Notes under the pieces: model-generated
The model's input: only the letters and a program-made list of their open reading frames with translations
Databases searched by the model: none
What the model was told of the DNA's origin: nothing
Position numbers and translations under genes: made by a program
Source of the DNA: Immersiella caudata
Taxonomy: Eukaryota > Ascomycota > Sordariomycetes > Sordariales > Lasiosphaeriaceae
Direction of reading: 5' to 3'
Length of the DNA: 64,000 nucleotides
Assembly (NCBI GenBank): GCA_030512335.1
Contig: JAULSU010000001.1
Span: forward strand, 4,650,001 to 4,714,000
Part shown: in pieces, positions 10,204 through 20,736 of the stretch
Position numbering within the stretch: the stretch's first letter is position 1
How the letters are laid out: each line of letters opens with the position of its first letter

Positions 10204-11923
10204 ATGGCGACTGCAGCCCAACCAGCGGTGTCGGGTGGGAATTCCACCTTCAGAGTGCGCCCCCTGTTCCCCTCCCCGCGTGGGGACAGCCTAACTAATA
10301 TCGGGATGTGCAGGATAAGGAGAAGCCCATCGCCGTGCGCTCAGCAAATATCGTTGCAGCCAGAGGTATGATTGCTTCCACTACTATTTCTAGTGCTACC
10401 GTCATCGTGCTGACCGATCTGTAGCCGTCGCCGATGCGATCCGAACATCACTGGGACCGCGGGGTATGGACAAGATGATCCGAAGTGGCAAGGGGGAGAC
10501 CATAATCACCAACGACGGCAGCACAATGCTGAAGAGCATGGCCGTCATGCATCCCACAGCGAAGATGTTGGTCCAACTCTCGAACGCGCAGGACGTCGAG
10601 GCCGGCGATGGCACCACCTCGGTGGTGGTTATCTGCGGCAGCTTGCTAGGCGCCGCCGACAGGTTATTGAGCAAGGGCATTCACCCCTCCGTCATCTCCG
10701 AGTCGTTCCAGAGGGCAGCTGCCGCCGCAGTGCAGGTGCTGCACGACATGTCGCAACCCATCTCGCTCAGCGACACCTCAGCCCTCCTCCAGGCCGCCAA
10801 CACGTCCCTCTCCTCCAAGATCGTCTCCCAATACGCGAACCTCCTCGGGCCCATGGCCGTCAACGCCGTCACCAAGACAATAGATATTAAGACGGCAGAG
10901 AATGTGGACCTCAAGAACATCCGCATTATCAAGAAGGTTGGCGGCACCATCGAGGACAGCGAGCTGGTTGACGGCCTTGTCCTCACTCAACCCGTTATCA
11001 AGAGCGCTGGCGGGCCCGTCCGCATGGAGAAGGCCCGGATTGGCCTCATCCAGTTCCAGCTCAGCCCCCCGAAACCCGATATGGAGAATACAATCTCGGT
11101 CAACGACTATCGCCAGATGGACAAGATCGTGAAGGAGGAGCGCATGTACCTCCTCAACATGGTCAAGAAGATCAAGAAGGCGAAGTGCAACGTCCTCTTC
11201 ATTCAAAAATCTATCCTCCGCGATGCTGTCAACGACCTGTCTCTTCACTTCCTCCAACGTCTCGGCATCCTCGCCGTCAAGGACATTGAGCGTGACGAGG
11301 TCGAGTTTATTTGCAAGTCGACAGGTTGCAAGCCTATCGCCGACATCGACTCCTTCACTGAGGATAAGCTTGGATCTGCCGATATTGTCGAGGAGGTCCA
11401 GAGCTCGGGAAGCCGCATGGTCAAGGTGTTGGGCACAAGATCGGCCGGTAAGACCGTCTCGGTTGTAGTACGTGGCGCCAACTCCCTCATCCTCGATGAG
11501 GCCGAGCGCTCTCTCCACGATGCTCTCTGCGTCGTGCGCTGTCTCGTCAAGAAGAAGGCTCTCATTGCCGGTGGCGGCGCTGCCGAGATCGAGATCGCCG
11601 CCCAGCTGAGCAAGCAGGCTCGCGCCCTCACTGGCACCGAGGCTATCTGCTGGAAGGCCTTCGCCGACGCCATGGAGGTCGTTCCCACTACCCTGGCGGA
11701 GAATGCCGGCCTCAACAGCATCAAGGTCGTCACCGCGCTGCGTCACCGTCACGAGATGGGTGAGAAGAATGCTGGCGTCAGCATCAAGAGCGGTGGTGTC
11801 AACTCCAACATCGCGAAGGAGAATGTGCTGCAGCCGCTGCTGGTCAGCACCAGCGCTATCGAATTGGCCGCGGAAACGGTCAAGATGATCCTACGCATTG
11901 ATGACATTGCTTTGAGCAGGTAG
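10204..11923 (+). CDS. CCT4: TRiC/CCT chaperonin subunit delta (Cct4)
   Basis: Three exons (10204-10254, 10314-10365, 10425-11923) give 533 residues, the normal CCT length. Introns of 59 nt each have GTGCGC...CAG and GTATGA...TAG ends; the first contains CTAACTAAT. Joined exons read STFR-DKEKPIAVRSANIVAAR-AVADAIRTSLGPRGMDK. Group II chaperonin signatures are present: GPRGMDKM, TNDGSTML and the ATP-site GDGTTSVV, plus a late GGGAAEIE. CCT is the cytosolic double-ring folding machine for actin, tubulin and WD40 proteins. The delta assignment rests on the overall N-terminal and apical sequence and is fairly sure. Confidence 0.95.
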
Positions 11924-13253
11924 AAAGTTCATTGTCAATAAGATAAGGAGTGATGGACTAGATGGACAGATACCTCAAGAGATGATACCCGGGAGACGAG
12001 CTGCTTCCGCAACCTCAGGGGTAGATAGTATTTCACAGTCACCGACCGGTACTGTAGACTTGAACGTAAGGAGGCAGGTCACAGAGCAGCGCACAAGTCA
12101 GCAAGACGGTCGCTCCGTGACAGCTCAGGAAGCTGTGATATCTGTCACCCTCCTTCATAAGGGGCTAAATAAAGGGGGTACATAGGCAACTCGAATTTTC
12201 CAACCAAACCAAACACCACCCAGTCAACCCACATTCTAGAGCCCGCTTTAGCGTGGCTATAAATTTCATAGCCTTACGCGAGCCGAGGTATTTGGTGCCC
12301 ACCACATTCATCTACTGAGTATCTAACTTCCCACGGCTCATGGCCTCCGGTCCCAATATTCCCCTCCTCTCCGAACCCCTTCACCAACACATGTCCGCAG
12401 CAGGTTGTAAGCTGGGATATATGTTCTAATGGACTCGTCGTTAGCAACGTCGCTTGTCGCAGCACACTATTTGTTAGCGTCCAAGGATACCAGTTGGCAT
12501 ACAAAAGTGGTTGTTATTAAGACTGAGTTCAAGTACCAACATGTCAAAGAAGCAACGGAAGTGCTTCAACATTGGCGTCATCCCATCCAAGCGAGGGTTG
12601 AGTAGTTGCTGAAGACTCCACAACGCACGCTACCCCTTGCCTCATCGGTCTCTTGGCCCATATTGAACTTTGATCTCGGACTTCTCCACTTGACCGTAGA
12701 TCTCACCATTGCGCGGCTAGGAACCTAGCGTGGGTGGTGAATCACAAGAAGCAGACTCGCCACTCACTGCAATCTCATCACCGAGAGACAAGAGAGAGAG
12801 CCAACTTATGTCCATCGCTAGACCTGCTGGGCCATGTCTGCTGTTACTTGGGAGAGTCAAAATTTTAAGGATGGAAACCAAAGGGTTTATCACACGTTGA
12901 GGAAACTGGGCCATCGGAAGCGCACGATATCGTCTCATCAAACACAACTTGAAGCATTCACATCGCTGCTAGACTGTTCAACTAGTTCTACTGTACACTA
13001 CATGCAATACGCTGCGCATTATCCTCGCTCACCACCCAGCAGAGCAACACCGCGTTGGCGGCCCCGCAGCAGGGAGGCCTGGTCGCCCCCTCGTACCCAG
13101 TAACCTTCCCTCCAAGGACGAGACAGCTAGGAGCCATGAACGAGAAGGCATACCCCAACGCCATAACGTACACCCCAAAAGCAAAGGCACTCATTACCCA
13201 TTTTGTTTGACGTGGGTCAGGGAAACATGAAAGCAATGCGTGGTCCAGTGCCT
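11924..13253. other. Convergent 3' intergenic region
   Basis: These 1.3 kb lie between Cct4 (+) and Ars2 (-). The longest frames (76-89 codons) show no domain. A minus frame at 12988-13236 contains hydrophobic stretches but is more likely Ars2 3' UTR. An imperfect hairpin GGCTATAAATTTCATAGCC sits near 12255-12275. Confidence 0.4.
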
Positions 13254-16078
13254 CTAATAATTGAGCTCACCACCTCCGCCACCTGAAACCTGGTCGAGGT
13301 CCTCATAGCTCTTGATTGTCCGTCCCTGGACTGCCTCACGGGGTCCCATAGCGGCACCACCAGCGGCGCCATCTCCCCAGCGATTAGCTGGACCGGGCCG
13401 TCCACGCCCACCCATAGCGCCCGTCGTACCACTATCGCCGTACCGAGGGTTCGGACGACGATCATAGGGACCTGGGCGGTTCTGGAAGCGACCACCTCCA
13501 CCCGCGGGGCCACCACCTCTGCGAATAGGACCACCGCCGCGTTCATCGCCGCCAGCTGCCCCCCATTGGGGTACCGCAGCAAGAGGGCTGACACCCATGG
13601 GGCCAAACATGGCTGCCATTGGGAAGCCACCAAGATTAAGCATGTTATTCATACCGTAGTTCTGGAGGTTGAAACCTCGAGGAGTCCCTGTCGGCTGTTG
13701 ACCGTTGGAAGGCGGGAAATGTCCGTTGGAGTTGGCATCCGTTCGCGACGGAGCAATGTGAGCCGGATCAATGACGTAGGCATTGACCAAGACAAACTGT
13801 TGAAGAAGTTAGTACTGTGGCTTGGGGCTACGACGTTGCGGTGGAAATTACCTCTTCCTTGAGTTTGTCGAGCCACTCTACGTGACGTTTTTCCACATGC
13901 TTCTTCCAAAAGTGATCTTCCTTGAAGAGCTTCGTGCATTCCGGCACCTTGCAGCGCCACTTGTGCTCATCCTCCTGCTTGACATGCTTTGTCAACTCTT
14001 CATTGACGGCATCTTCGACAGGCTTTCCGCCAAGTTTGCGAATGTCCACCGTATCTGGTTCAAGAATCTGCATGATTTTGTCTTCAAATGTCTTGACCCA
14101 GTTGTAGGCGCGCTGGAGCTGTTGCTCGGTCTTTGAAGAGGTCCGAAATTTACGTTCTCCCTCGGCAGCCTCGCCCTCTTCAGCCTCATCCGAGTCTTTG
14201 CGTTTCTTAGCCGGGAAGGGCTCGCCGAGGGCGCTCGCTCGGGCGACAGCCTTGGCCGAGGATGAAAGGGTGCTTCTCGGCCTTCGAAGGTGGCCTCCGG
14301 GGCACTTGCGAGTCAACTCGTGTATGGAGTCGCTCTCAAAGACACAGAAAAAGCAGAAATTGAAAACTCGTCGCAGGTACTCGATCAACAGATCCAACTG
14401 CTTCTTCTTGATGAGAAGATCCTCGTCGTCAACTTCATCATCAACTGCGCCTTCATCCTCGTCATCATCGAGATCATCATGCTCCTCACCGTCTTCCTCC
14501 ATAACCTCGTCCATGTTCAAAGTGCGCTCCGTCTTTGGTTTCTTAGCCGCAGGGGCCGGAACAGCAGGCTTGAGCTGTCCCTGGCTCCTGAGCTCCTCAA
14601 CGCGCTCCTCGATCTTGAGAATGGCGTTGAAGTTGGAGCCGAAGTCCTCTTCAAACTTATTTACCAGCCGTTTGACAAGTTCCAGATCCTTCTCGATACG
14701 CTCCGGGGCCGAGAAAAGATCCCAAAGTGCCTTCTTTCGGGGATTCATTGGTGGGTTGTGAACACCGACGTGACAGGTGAAGTCGCCCCGCTGCTCATCT
14801 TTGACGGTTTTGCCGTTGATAGCCTCGAGTGCCTTGTCAGCTGTAGATGCTGGGGGAACCGGGGAGGCGAGGGGAAGACCGCCCTCCTCCTCTTCATCCT
14901 TGGCCTCGTCTGCATTGGTCGGAGGGTCTGGTGCGGGATGCAGCATAATCCAACCGATTCGATGATACCTCTTGGACGGATTCGGATCGCTCAGTGAAAG
15001 CCACTTGAACCCGCCCTCATCCTCACCTAGATGCTCCTTGCAGAACGCCTCTAGGTTTTGGCGGCTGACTGACGGAGCAATTGTCTTGATCAGCAACGTC
15101 GGTTGGAAAAGGTTCTCGTCTCGGACCTCGGTGCTGCTAGCAGGCACCAAATCGCCGACACCAAGCACCTCGTTGGCAGCAGTCGCTTCGCCCTCTTCCT
15201 TTTCAACAACCCCTCCCTGGCCGTTGCTCTCGCTCTTCGGAATACCTTCAAGTGAGAACTCATCAAAGGTACCGGACTCAAGGTCCTGCTCCCACTGACC
15301 ATAGTTGCCGCGGCGGAACTCGTTCAACTGTTTTCTGAAACCGTCGCGAATATCCGGAACGTAACGTTCTTTGAACCACTGCTCGTCCTTGTGTTGCTTC
15401 ACAAAAGTCTGTGCCATCTTGGCTTGGAGGTCCTCTTTGTAAGCATCGTAGGCGACTTGGATCTTTGCTTTTTCCTTTTCCCTCTCTTCTTGGGGGGTTC
15501 CTCGGACGCGCTCAGGTTCGCGGCGTCTGCCAGTTCGCAGACGCTCTTTCTCCTCCTTGATTTTCTCGTTCGCCCTCCACCACTCTCCGAAGTACGAGAA
15601 TCCGACCTGATACGGGAGCTTAATAGGGTCTGGAATTGGGTTGGTGGTGAGTGGAGCTGAGGCGGCTTCCTGACCAGGTACATAACGATCGATATTGGCT
15701 GGAGGAGAGCCAATGCGGCGGGAGCGGTCATCGCGGTCACGGGCGCCTGTGTAATCATCGCGGCTTCGTCGACTAGGTTCGTAGCGATCAACTGCAGCGG
15801 GAGACCGCGACCGGCGCCTGCTGCGATCACCTAAAAATGTGTAAGCAACTGATTAGGATGAAAGGTCGAGCCGGTGCCCGCGAGATAAATCGATGCGTGC
15901 GCATATGCTAAAAGATGGACGAGCGAAACAGAGCATAAAACGCACCGGGAGACCTTCCTCCACGATAGAAACTGTCGCCTCTTTCTTCTTTCACTCTATT
16001 GTCGTCTCTGCTGCTCCATCCACCGCGATTTTCCGGCGAACGGGCTGACGAAGAGTCCCGATAGCTATAAGAGTCCAT
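13254..16078 (-). CDS. Ars2/SRRT homologue, nuclear cap-binding-complex partner with C2H2 zinc finger
   Basis: Three exons (16078-15946, 15830-13852, 13796-13254) give 884 residues. The N-terminus is Arg/Ser/Asp-rich (RSRRRSRSP), then comes the conserved block LPYQVGFSYFGEWWR. An RRM-like middle segment runs LLIKTIAPSVSRQNLEAFC. The core has FCFFCVFESDSIHELTRKCPGGHLR, followed by the zinc finger CKVPECTKLFKEDHFWKKHVEKRH. A Gly/Arg-rich C-tail (GGGPIRRGGGPAGGGG) follows. Acidic stretches (EEHDDLDDDEDEG) lie between. Ars2 links the cap-binding complex to RNA processing and decay; S. pombe Pir2 acts in RNA surveillance. Introns are 115 nt (GTGCGT...TAG) and 55 nt (GTAATT...CAG). A CPF-like ATCACGTG is 690 bp upstream. 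Confidence 0.92.
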
Positions 16079-17444
16079 ATTGGCGTTCGTTTACTGCTTT
16101 GTGACCTTGCAAGTCGATGCGACGAGAAGTGGGCGAATTCGTGAAGGTAGCCGCCCAAATGGTTGCTCGACGAGAATCGGGAGTTGCAGTTCGTCGGAAC
16201 AGGCGGCGGATTTTGTTTGAAATGAAGGAGCCTTATGCGCCGGAGCGCAGCTGCTGTTTGCCGCTCTAGGTAATGTCAGAGGCGGGGCGGTTGCTTGCTT
16301 GGGGAAGCTGTCCACTGTTTGGCGACATGATTGCAGTTAGAATGACTCTTGAGAAGCGTGATTGTGATAAAGATAGAGAGAAGACAGCGGCGGGGGAAAT
16401 TGAGTAAGGAAACCAAGGCGCATGAGAGCGCCTAAGTAAAAGAGGTGATGGGGAAATGTGAAGTTGGTGAAGGATGTGGACGTGATCGAGCGATGGAGGT
16501 GCGAGTTGTAGTGAGGAGAGGGAGCTCTTGAGGACAGCCGACGACCCAACCCAAAGGGCAACCAAAAAGGCACAAGACGGGACGTGACGGGCAAGAAAGA
16601 GGGCAACGAAAGGGGTGTAACGAACAATTACACGGAGTCGTGGATGAACGACTTCGGAAGTAGACGAGCAGGGCGCGTGTGGTGTTGACCGATGGCAGGT
16701 CGATCGTTGGCGCGCCGAGATGACGGGTGGAGGAGTTGGGAATTGAGAACGCCCTGGCTGCTTCCACATCACGTGTGATCTGGGGGTGGCTGGGCTTTAG
16801 CGCGCTGAATCAGGGATAGTGGCACAGTGCGAACGAGTAGACACCCACCGCTTGTTCCTGGCGCTGAGACGGACGTTGCCCATTCTCGGCCTCGATCGAA
16901 GACCAATGCGACGCGTGCGAGCCATCGAGCTTTCATTGCATGATCGTTGCCAGGGCAGGCACTAGCTTGAGGAGCCATAGTTTCAACGTTTTGGTGCCGC
17001 CGACAGCGTCCAAGGTAGTCAACACTGACAATGGAATCAACTTCTCAGCCACGGAACTTTAGCAGATTTTTCTTGGCAACTTTAGTTAGTTTAAGGACCA
17101 CCGCCCCAACTCACATATCACTTATCTATCCAAATACGTAGACACCCTGTGGCGTAGACACGGACAAGACACAATTTTTTGTATTGCCTAGTATTCTGGA
17201 ATGCCTGAGCTGCTTTCGGCAAGCCGCTTAGCCCCTCCAGAGTCCCGTTCCCGTCCGCGTCCCCGTATTTAGACCCCTACATATGTCGTCATGCCCATAT
17301 AGCCTCTCGACTTCAAGTAACTTCACCTCTGCCCATCCACCCTTCTTATTCCACGGTTCTTGAAACCTCAAATCCTCCCTCCTTCCAAACCCAACAATAA
17401 ATCCCAACCTCCAATCGACCTACCTGGTACTCAACACCGCCAAA
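16079..17444. other. Divergent intergenic region (Ars2 / TspO)
   Basis: About 1.37 kb separates two divergent starts. It holds ATCACGTG at 16768-16775, and C/T-rich leader sequence at 17310-17440 before the TspO start. Frames of up to 168 codons on the minus strand have no recognisable domain and are treated as chance. Confidence 0.45.
16768..16775. promoter_or_regulatory. ATCACGTG site between Ars2 and TspO
   Basis: This ATCACGTG lies 690 bp upstream of Ars2 and 670 bp upstream of TspO, and is followed by TGATC. It is one of four copies of the octamer in intergenic DNA of the window. Confidence 0.35.
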
Positions 17445-18078
17445 ATGACAACCTACATCCCCGCCCTCACCCTCCCCCAAACTATCTTTAACAATCCGGC
17501 TTTCTCCATTGCGTTTCCAATTGCCCTCGGGACCGCCGTAGGATACAGCGCCCGACGTATGCTCCAAATTCGTGACTCCCCAAACCCGCCAGCTTAACAA
17601 CTAACCACACTGTCCAGCACAAGACACAAAGCGCACCTACCTTTCCTGGAAAAATCCCCCACTTCGTCCACCCCCGTGGGTCTTCGGTCCTGTATGGACC
17701 GTCCTCTATGGGACAATGGGCTACGCTGCCTACCGCGCCACATTCCTAGGAACATCTCCTCTCAACCTTCCCTCAACCATCGCAGCCGCGAAGCACGGCG
17801 CGACGCTCTATACGATTCAGCTAGGTCTCAATCTCGCATGGATGCCCTTGTTCTTTGGGCTGCGACGGCCGATTGAGGGGACGGTTGACTGTGCGGCGTT
17901 GTTGGGGATTAATGCATATCTTGCATATCTCTGGGGGACGAAGGTTGACGAGATGGCGGGATGGTTGATGCTCCCGTATGTTGCTTGGCTAGGGTTTGCG
18001 ACATACCTCTCGGCTGGGACCGGATATCTCAATGGTTGGGACTTAAGCGATGAGAATGTGCAGAAGAAGTCTAACTGA
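17445..18078 (+). CDS. TspO/MBR (translocator protein) family
   Basis: Two exons (17445-17556 and 17618-18078; intron GTATGC...CCAG, 61 nt) give 190 residues. Splicing joins GYSAR to PQDTKRTYLSW. Family marks are WKNPPLRPPPWVFGPVWTV, LYGTMGYAAY and LNLAWMPLFFGLR, with five hydrophobic segments ending in a short polar tail (ENVQKKSN). TspO proteins are mitochondrial outer-membrane (or bacterial outer-membrane) proteins that bind porphyrins and cholesterol-like ligands. The fungal role is poorly defined; a tetrapyrrole or stress role is inferred from the family. The N-terminus is short, so there is no classical presequence. Confidence 0.93.
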
Positions 18079-18534
18079 GGGAGTGGTGGAAAGCCAAAGT
18101 GAACCTAAGGATAAAAAGGAGTGTTTAGAAGGTTGGCTCAAATAGCGCACCGTTCGATATCCCCTGACGCTCGGGCAGCAACAAGCTTCGCGCCATGCGA
18201 TACCGTCTTTGGGCAAACTTAACGCTCTCGTAGCCTTAGATTTTGACGTATATACGCGTATATATTCACCCCTGAAAGCAACTGATATGCACATATGCAG
18301 CCAGCCCTCCTTCACCTCGATGGAAATCCAATGCACATCAAAACCTCAACGCCACCCATGATGTTCGAAAAAACAAAGACGCACCGCAAAACCAGCACAT
18401 AAGCGATGCCTTTTCCCCCAGACTCCCATGCTTGCCCAAGCCTGATCGCTCTCCTCCTACTATGTCACCAAACCGCAAAGCAACGGACCAACTTGCCTGT
18501 CCGATCTATGCGAAGAAATCAACGCCCCGTCGTA
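18079..18534. other. Convergent 3' intergenic region
   Basis: These 456 bp separate the TspO stop (+) from the ornithine-carrier stop (-). The ATATACGCGTATATAT-type A/T-rich stretch at 18247-18268 is the only notable sequence; it may serve 3'-end formation. No gene was seen. Confidence 0.4.
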
Positions 18535-19629
18535 CTATTGCATGGGGAAGTACTTCTTCAACCCATCGAAAACCATAAAGATGAACGCCGAACTTGGTGC
18601 TGATCTTAACACCGTGATACCGCATCCCCGGTAGAAGCCTTTGATACCTGCTTGCTTCCACAACGCCTTCGTCTCAGCCCCAAAAGTCCTCTTTTGAGCT
18701 GAGTCTCCGATCGGGGTGGTCTGCATGCGCGATTTGACCGTGTCCGCGGGGAAGAACAAGAAGTTGTAGGACATGCCCGCTGACGCTCCGGCGACGGCTT
18801 GTTGCCAGAGAGGTAGTCCCTCGCTTCGCATAGCTTCGAGCTCGGCAGGCGTCTCAGCATGGCGCTCGTTCCAGTCGCGTAGAAGCTTGCTAGCGGTTTC
18901 CTTGCAGCCAAACCAGGCAGCGCAGCCGCCGGCCTCGCGGATCAGAGTACCGAGTTGACCATGCCAAAAGCCGAGGAGGCCTTGGTGGCGGAAGATGTCT
19001 TTGATGACCGGGATAGGTCTTAGCGGGGCTTTGACAACGCCGGCTTCAGTTTCGGGCACCTGGATTTTGCATTTGACGAGTTCGATGGGCGTGAGGAGAA
19101 AGGAGGTAAATGCGCCGGAAAATGCGCCGGTCCACCAGAGAGCCGGGAGGGGAAGCGGTTGGTCGGGGGAGGAGAAGCCGGAGGCGTACACAGCTTCGCG
19201 GCCGATGCGCTCAAAGAAGAACAGGCTGCTGGTCTCAATGGCAGCGCCAACGAGGGGGGCACTGATGCCACGATAGAGTCCAAGGAAACCATCTGCGCGG
19301 ATGGACTGACGGAAGCAGTCGAAGGGCCCTTTATACCTCAGCGGTAGGTGGTCTGGTTGGGACTGTAACCGGACCTTGACTGTGTCGAATGGGTATTCGA
19401 TGTACTTGCCTACCACTCCGGCGACCTGCTTGCGGTGTTAGAGTACCAGTGGTGATGGAGGGGATGGAAGGGGGTTACCTACGGATCCATAGGTGATATC
19501 TTCAAGCGACTCCATGGCCGCCGTCTTCTTAGGCTTAGCGCCTGTCGAAGAGGCTGCCGCCCTTACAGGTACTTCAGGCTTGAGACTTTCTTGTGAGGCC
19601 GAATGCATTGTGGATGGGGGGCAGATCAA
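18535..19629 (-). CDS. Mitochondrial ornithine/basic amino acid carrier (Arg-13/Ort1 type)
   Basis: Two exons (to 19483, and 19425-18535; intron GTAGGT...GCAG, 57 nt) join ITYGS to VAGVVGKYIEYPFDTVKV. The protein is 338 residues from the Met at 19608, or 345 from the one at 19629. Three mitochondrial-carrier repeats show PFDTVKVRLQ, PIELVKCKIQ and PADTVKSRMQ, with matching GLYRG, GFWHG and GFYRG loops. This arrangement, including CAAWFGCKE, fits the fungal Ort1/Arg-13 subfamily, which exchanges ornithine across the inner membrane for arginine synthesis. Substrate is inferred from subfamily resemblance. A TGAGTCA site lies about 0.67 kb upstream. Confidence 0.88.
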
Positions 19630-20736
19630 GAGGAAAGAGGACCTGGCTGATCTCTCAGCACAGGCGGGTGTTGAAGGGGCGATGATTTTAAGCCGCGGCG
19701 TGGGTGCGGATTCGCAAGGGAAACCGGCTCCGGAAGGATCTCAGTCGTACGGTGGATAGCCGAAAACGTTGCGCGGTGTGTACCTATGTACGATGCTTGC
19801 ATGAGTGTTTTACCGTTGGGCTGGGGCCCAGGCCAGTCTGCAACCAACAGGAAGCAAACTCAGCTGTGCCGTCGTCTAAATAGTTGTTGAGGATGGCAGC
19901 AGTGAAAATGTCAAGTTTGCTCGCTTGAAATGACGGGAGCCAACCCTCCCAGTCACACACATATGCTCTCCTTGCGATCGCAGTCACCGCTCAATTGATG
20001 TCGCTAGGACGCCTGGTCGAGTTCAACACTCAAGGACCCACGCGGATGTGGTCCGATGGGCGGACCTGAGCGGGGCGACGTTTCCTGGGGGCGGAACTGG
20101 TCTGGCCCGTTTCTTTGAGACGCAGTCCCTTGCCCAAGCACGCAAAAGGCCGGGTAGACCTCACAGCATGGGGGCAACGGCCGCCTCTCCGTCTAAAGGT
20201 TGGGTGGGGTTTAGCTTCAGAAAACCATGGTGAAAGTATTGGCAGCGGATGCCGTCTCGTCTCACCGTTACAGGGGCAAATTTTTTTAGGAGAGCATTGA
20301 GTCAATCCCAGGCACTGGAGGTTGGTGACTGGCGTGGTTAGTGGAGCCAGGGCGGCACGGCATGCGGGGACAGTTGGGCTTGGCGAGATTGATTGATAAG
20401 ATAGACAGCCCACTCCCGAGGTTTGGTGGGGTTGTTTCTGTTTATCAGATCCGAGACTGCCAAGCTGTCACCTCCGCAGCAAACGGAGGAGGCCGACGGG
20501 GGGGGGGGGAGTGTCGTATGTACGACATCCCCGAGAATCTAGGTACCGTATCGAAGCCTTCGGTCCGAGGGACGGATGAACCGCTGCGGTTGGCTTGGCA
20601 GGGGAGGAATGCCAACACACCAAGCAACGGACGATTCTGGCAGAAAGGGAAGTTCAAGAGGCATTCATTCTTTCCAGTCTCAAAATCATTCATTCCGCTA
20701 AGCACTACACACTCCATGACGAAGACAAGCTATGGC
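19630..20736. other. Intergenic region between two minus-strand genes
   Basis: This is upstream of the ornithine carrier and downstream of Prp28. It contains a 12-G run at 20498-20509 and TGAGTCA at 20298-20304. The frames present (up to 135 codons) have no recognisable domain. Confidence 0.45.
20298..20304. promoter_or_regulatory. TGAGTCA (Gcn4/Cpc1-type) site
   Basis: TGAGTCA, the reverse of TGACTCA, is bound by Gcn4/Cpc1-type bZIP activators of amino acid synthesis. It sits about 0.67 kb upstream of the ornithine-carrier start. A 7-mer like this is expected several times by chance in 64 kb, so the link is weak. Confidence 0.3.

Noticed and set aside
10778..11752. 324-codon minus-strand frame opposite Cct4
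   Set aside because: It is a Leu/Glu/Asp/Val-rich mirror of the chaperonin coding sequence, with no family match.
12988..13236. 82-codon minus-strand frame with hydrophobic stretches
   Set aside because: It lies directly after the Ars2 stop, has no recognisable family and is probably 3' UTR.
15399..15830. 143-codon minus frame as a separate small gene
   Set aside because: It is a shifted frame of Ars2 exon 2; the correct frame there encodes the conserved YQVGFSYFGEWWR block.
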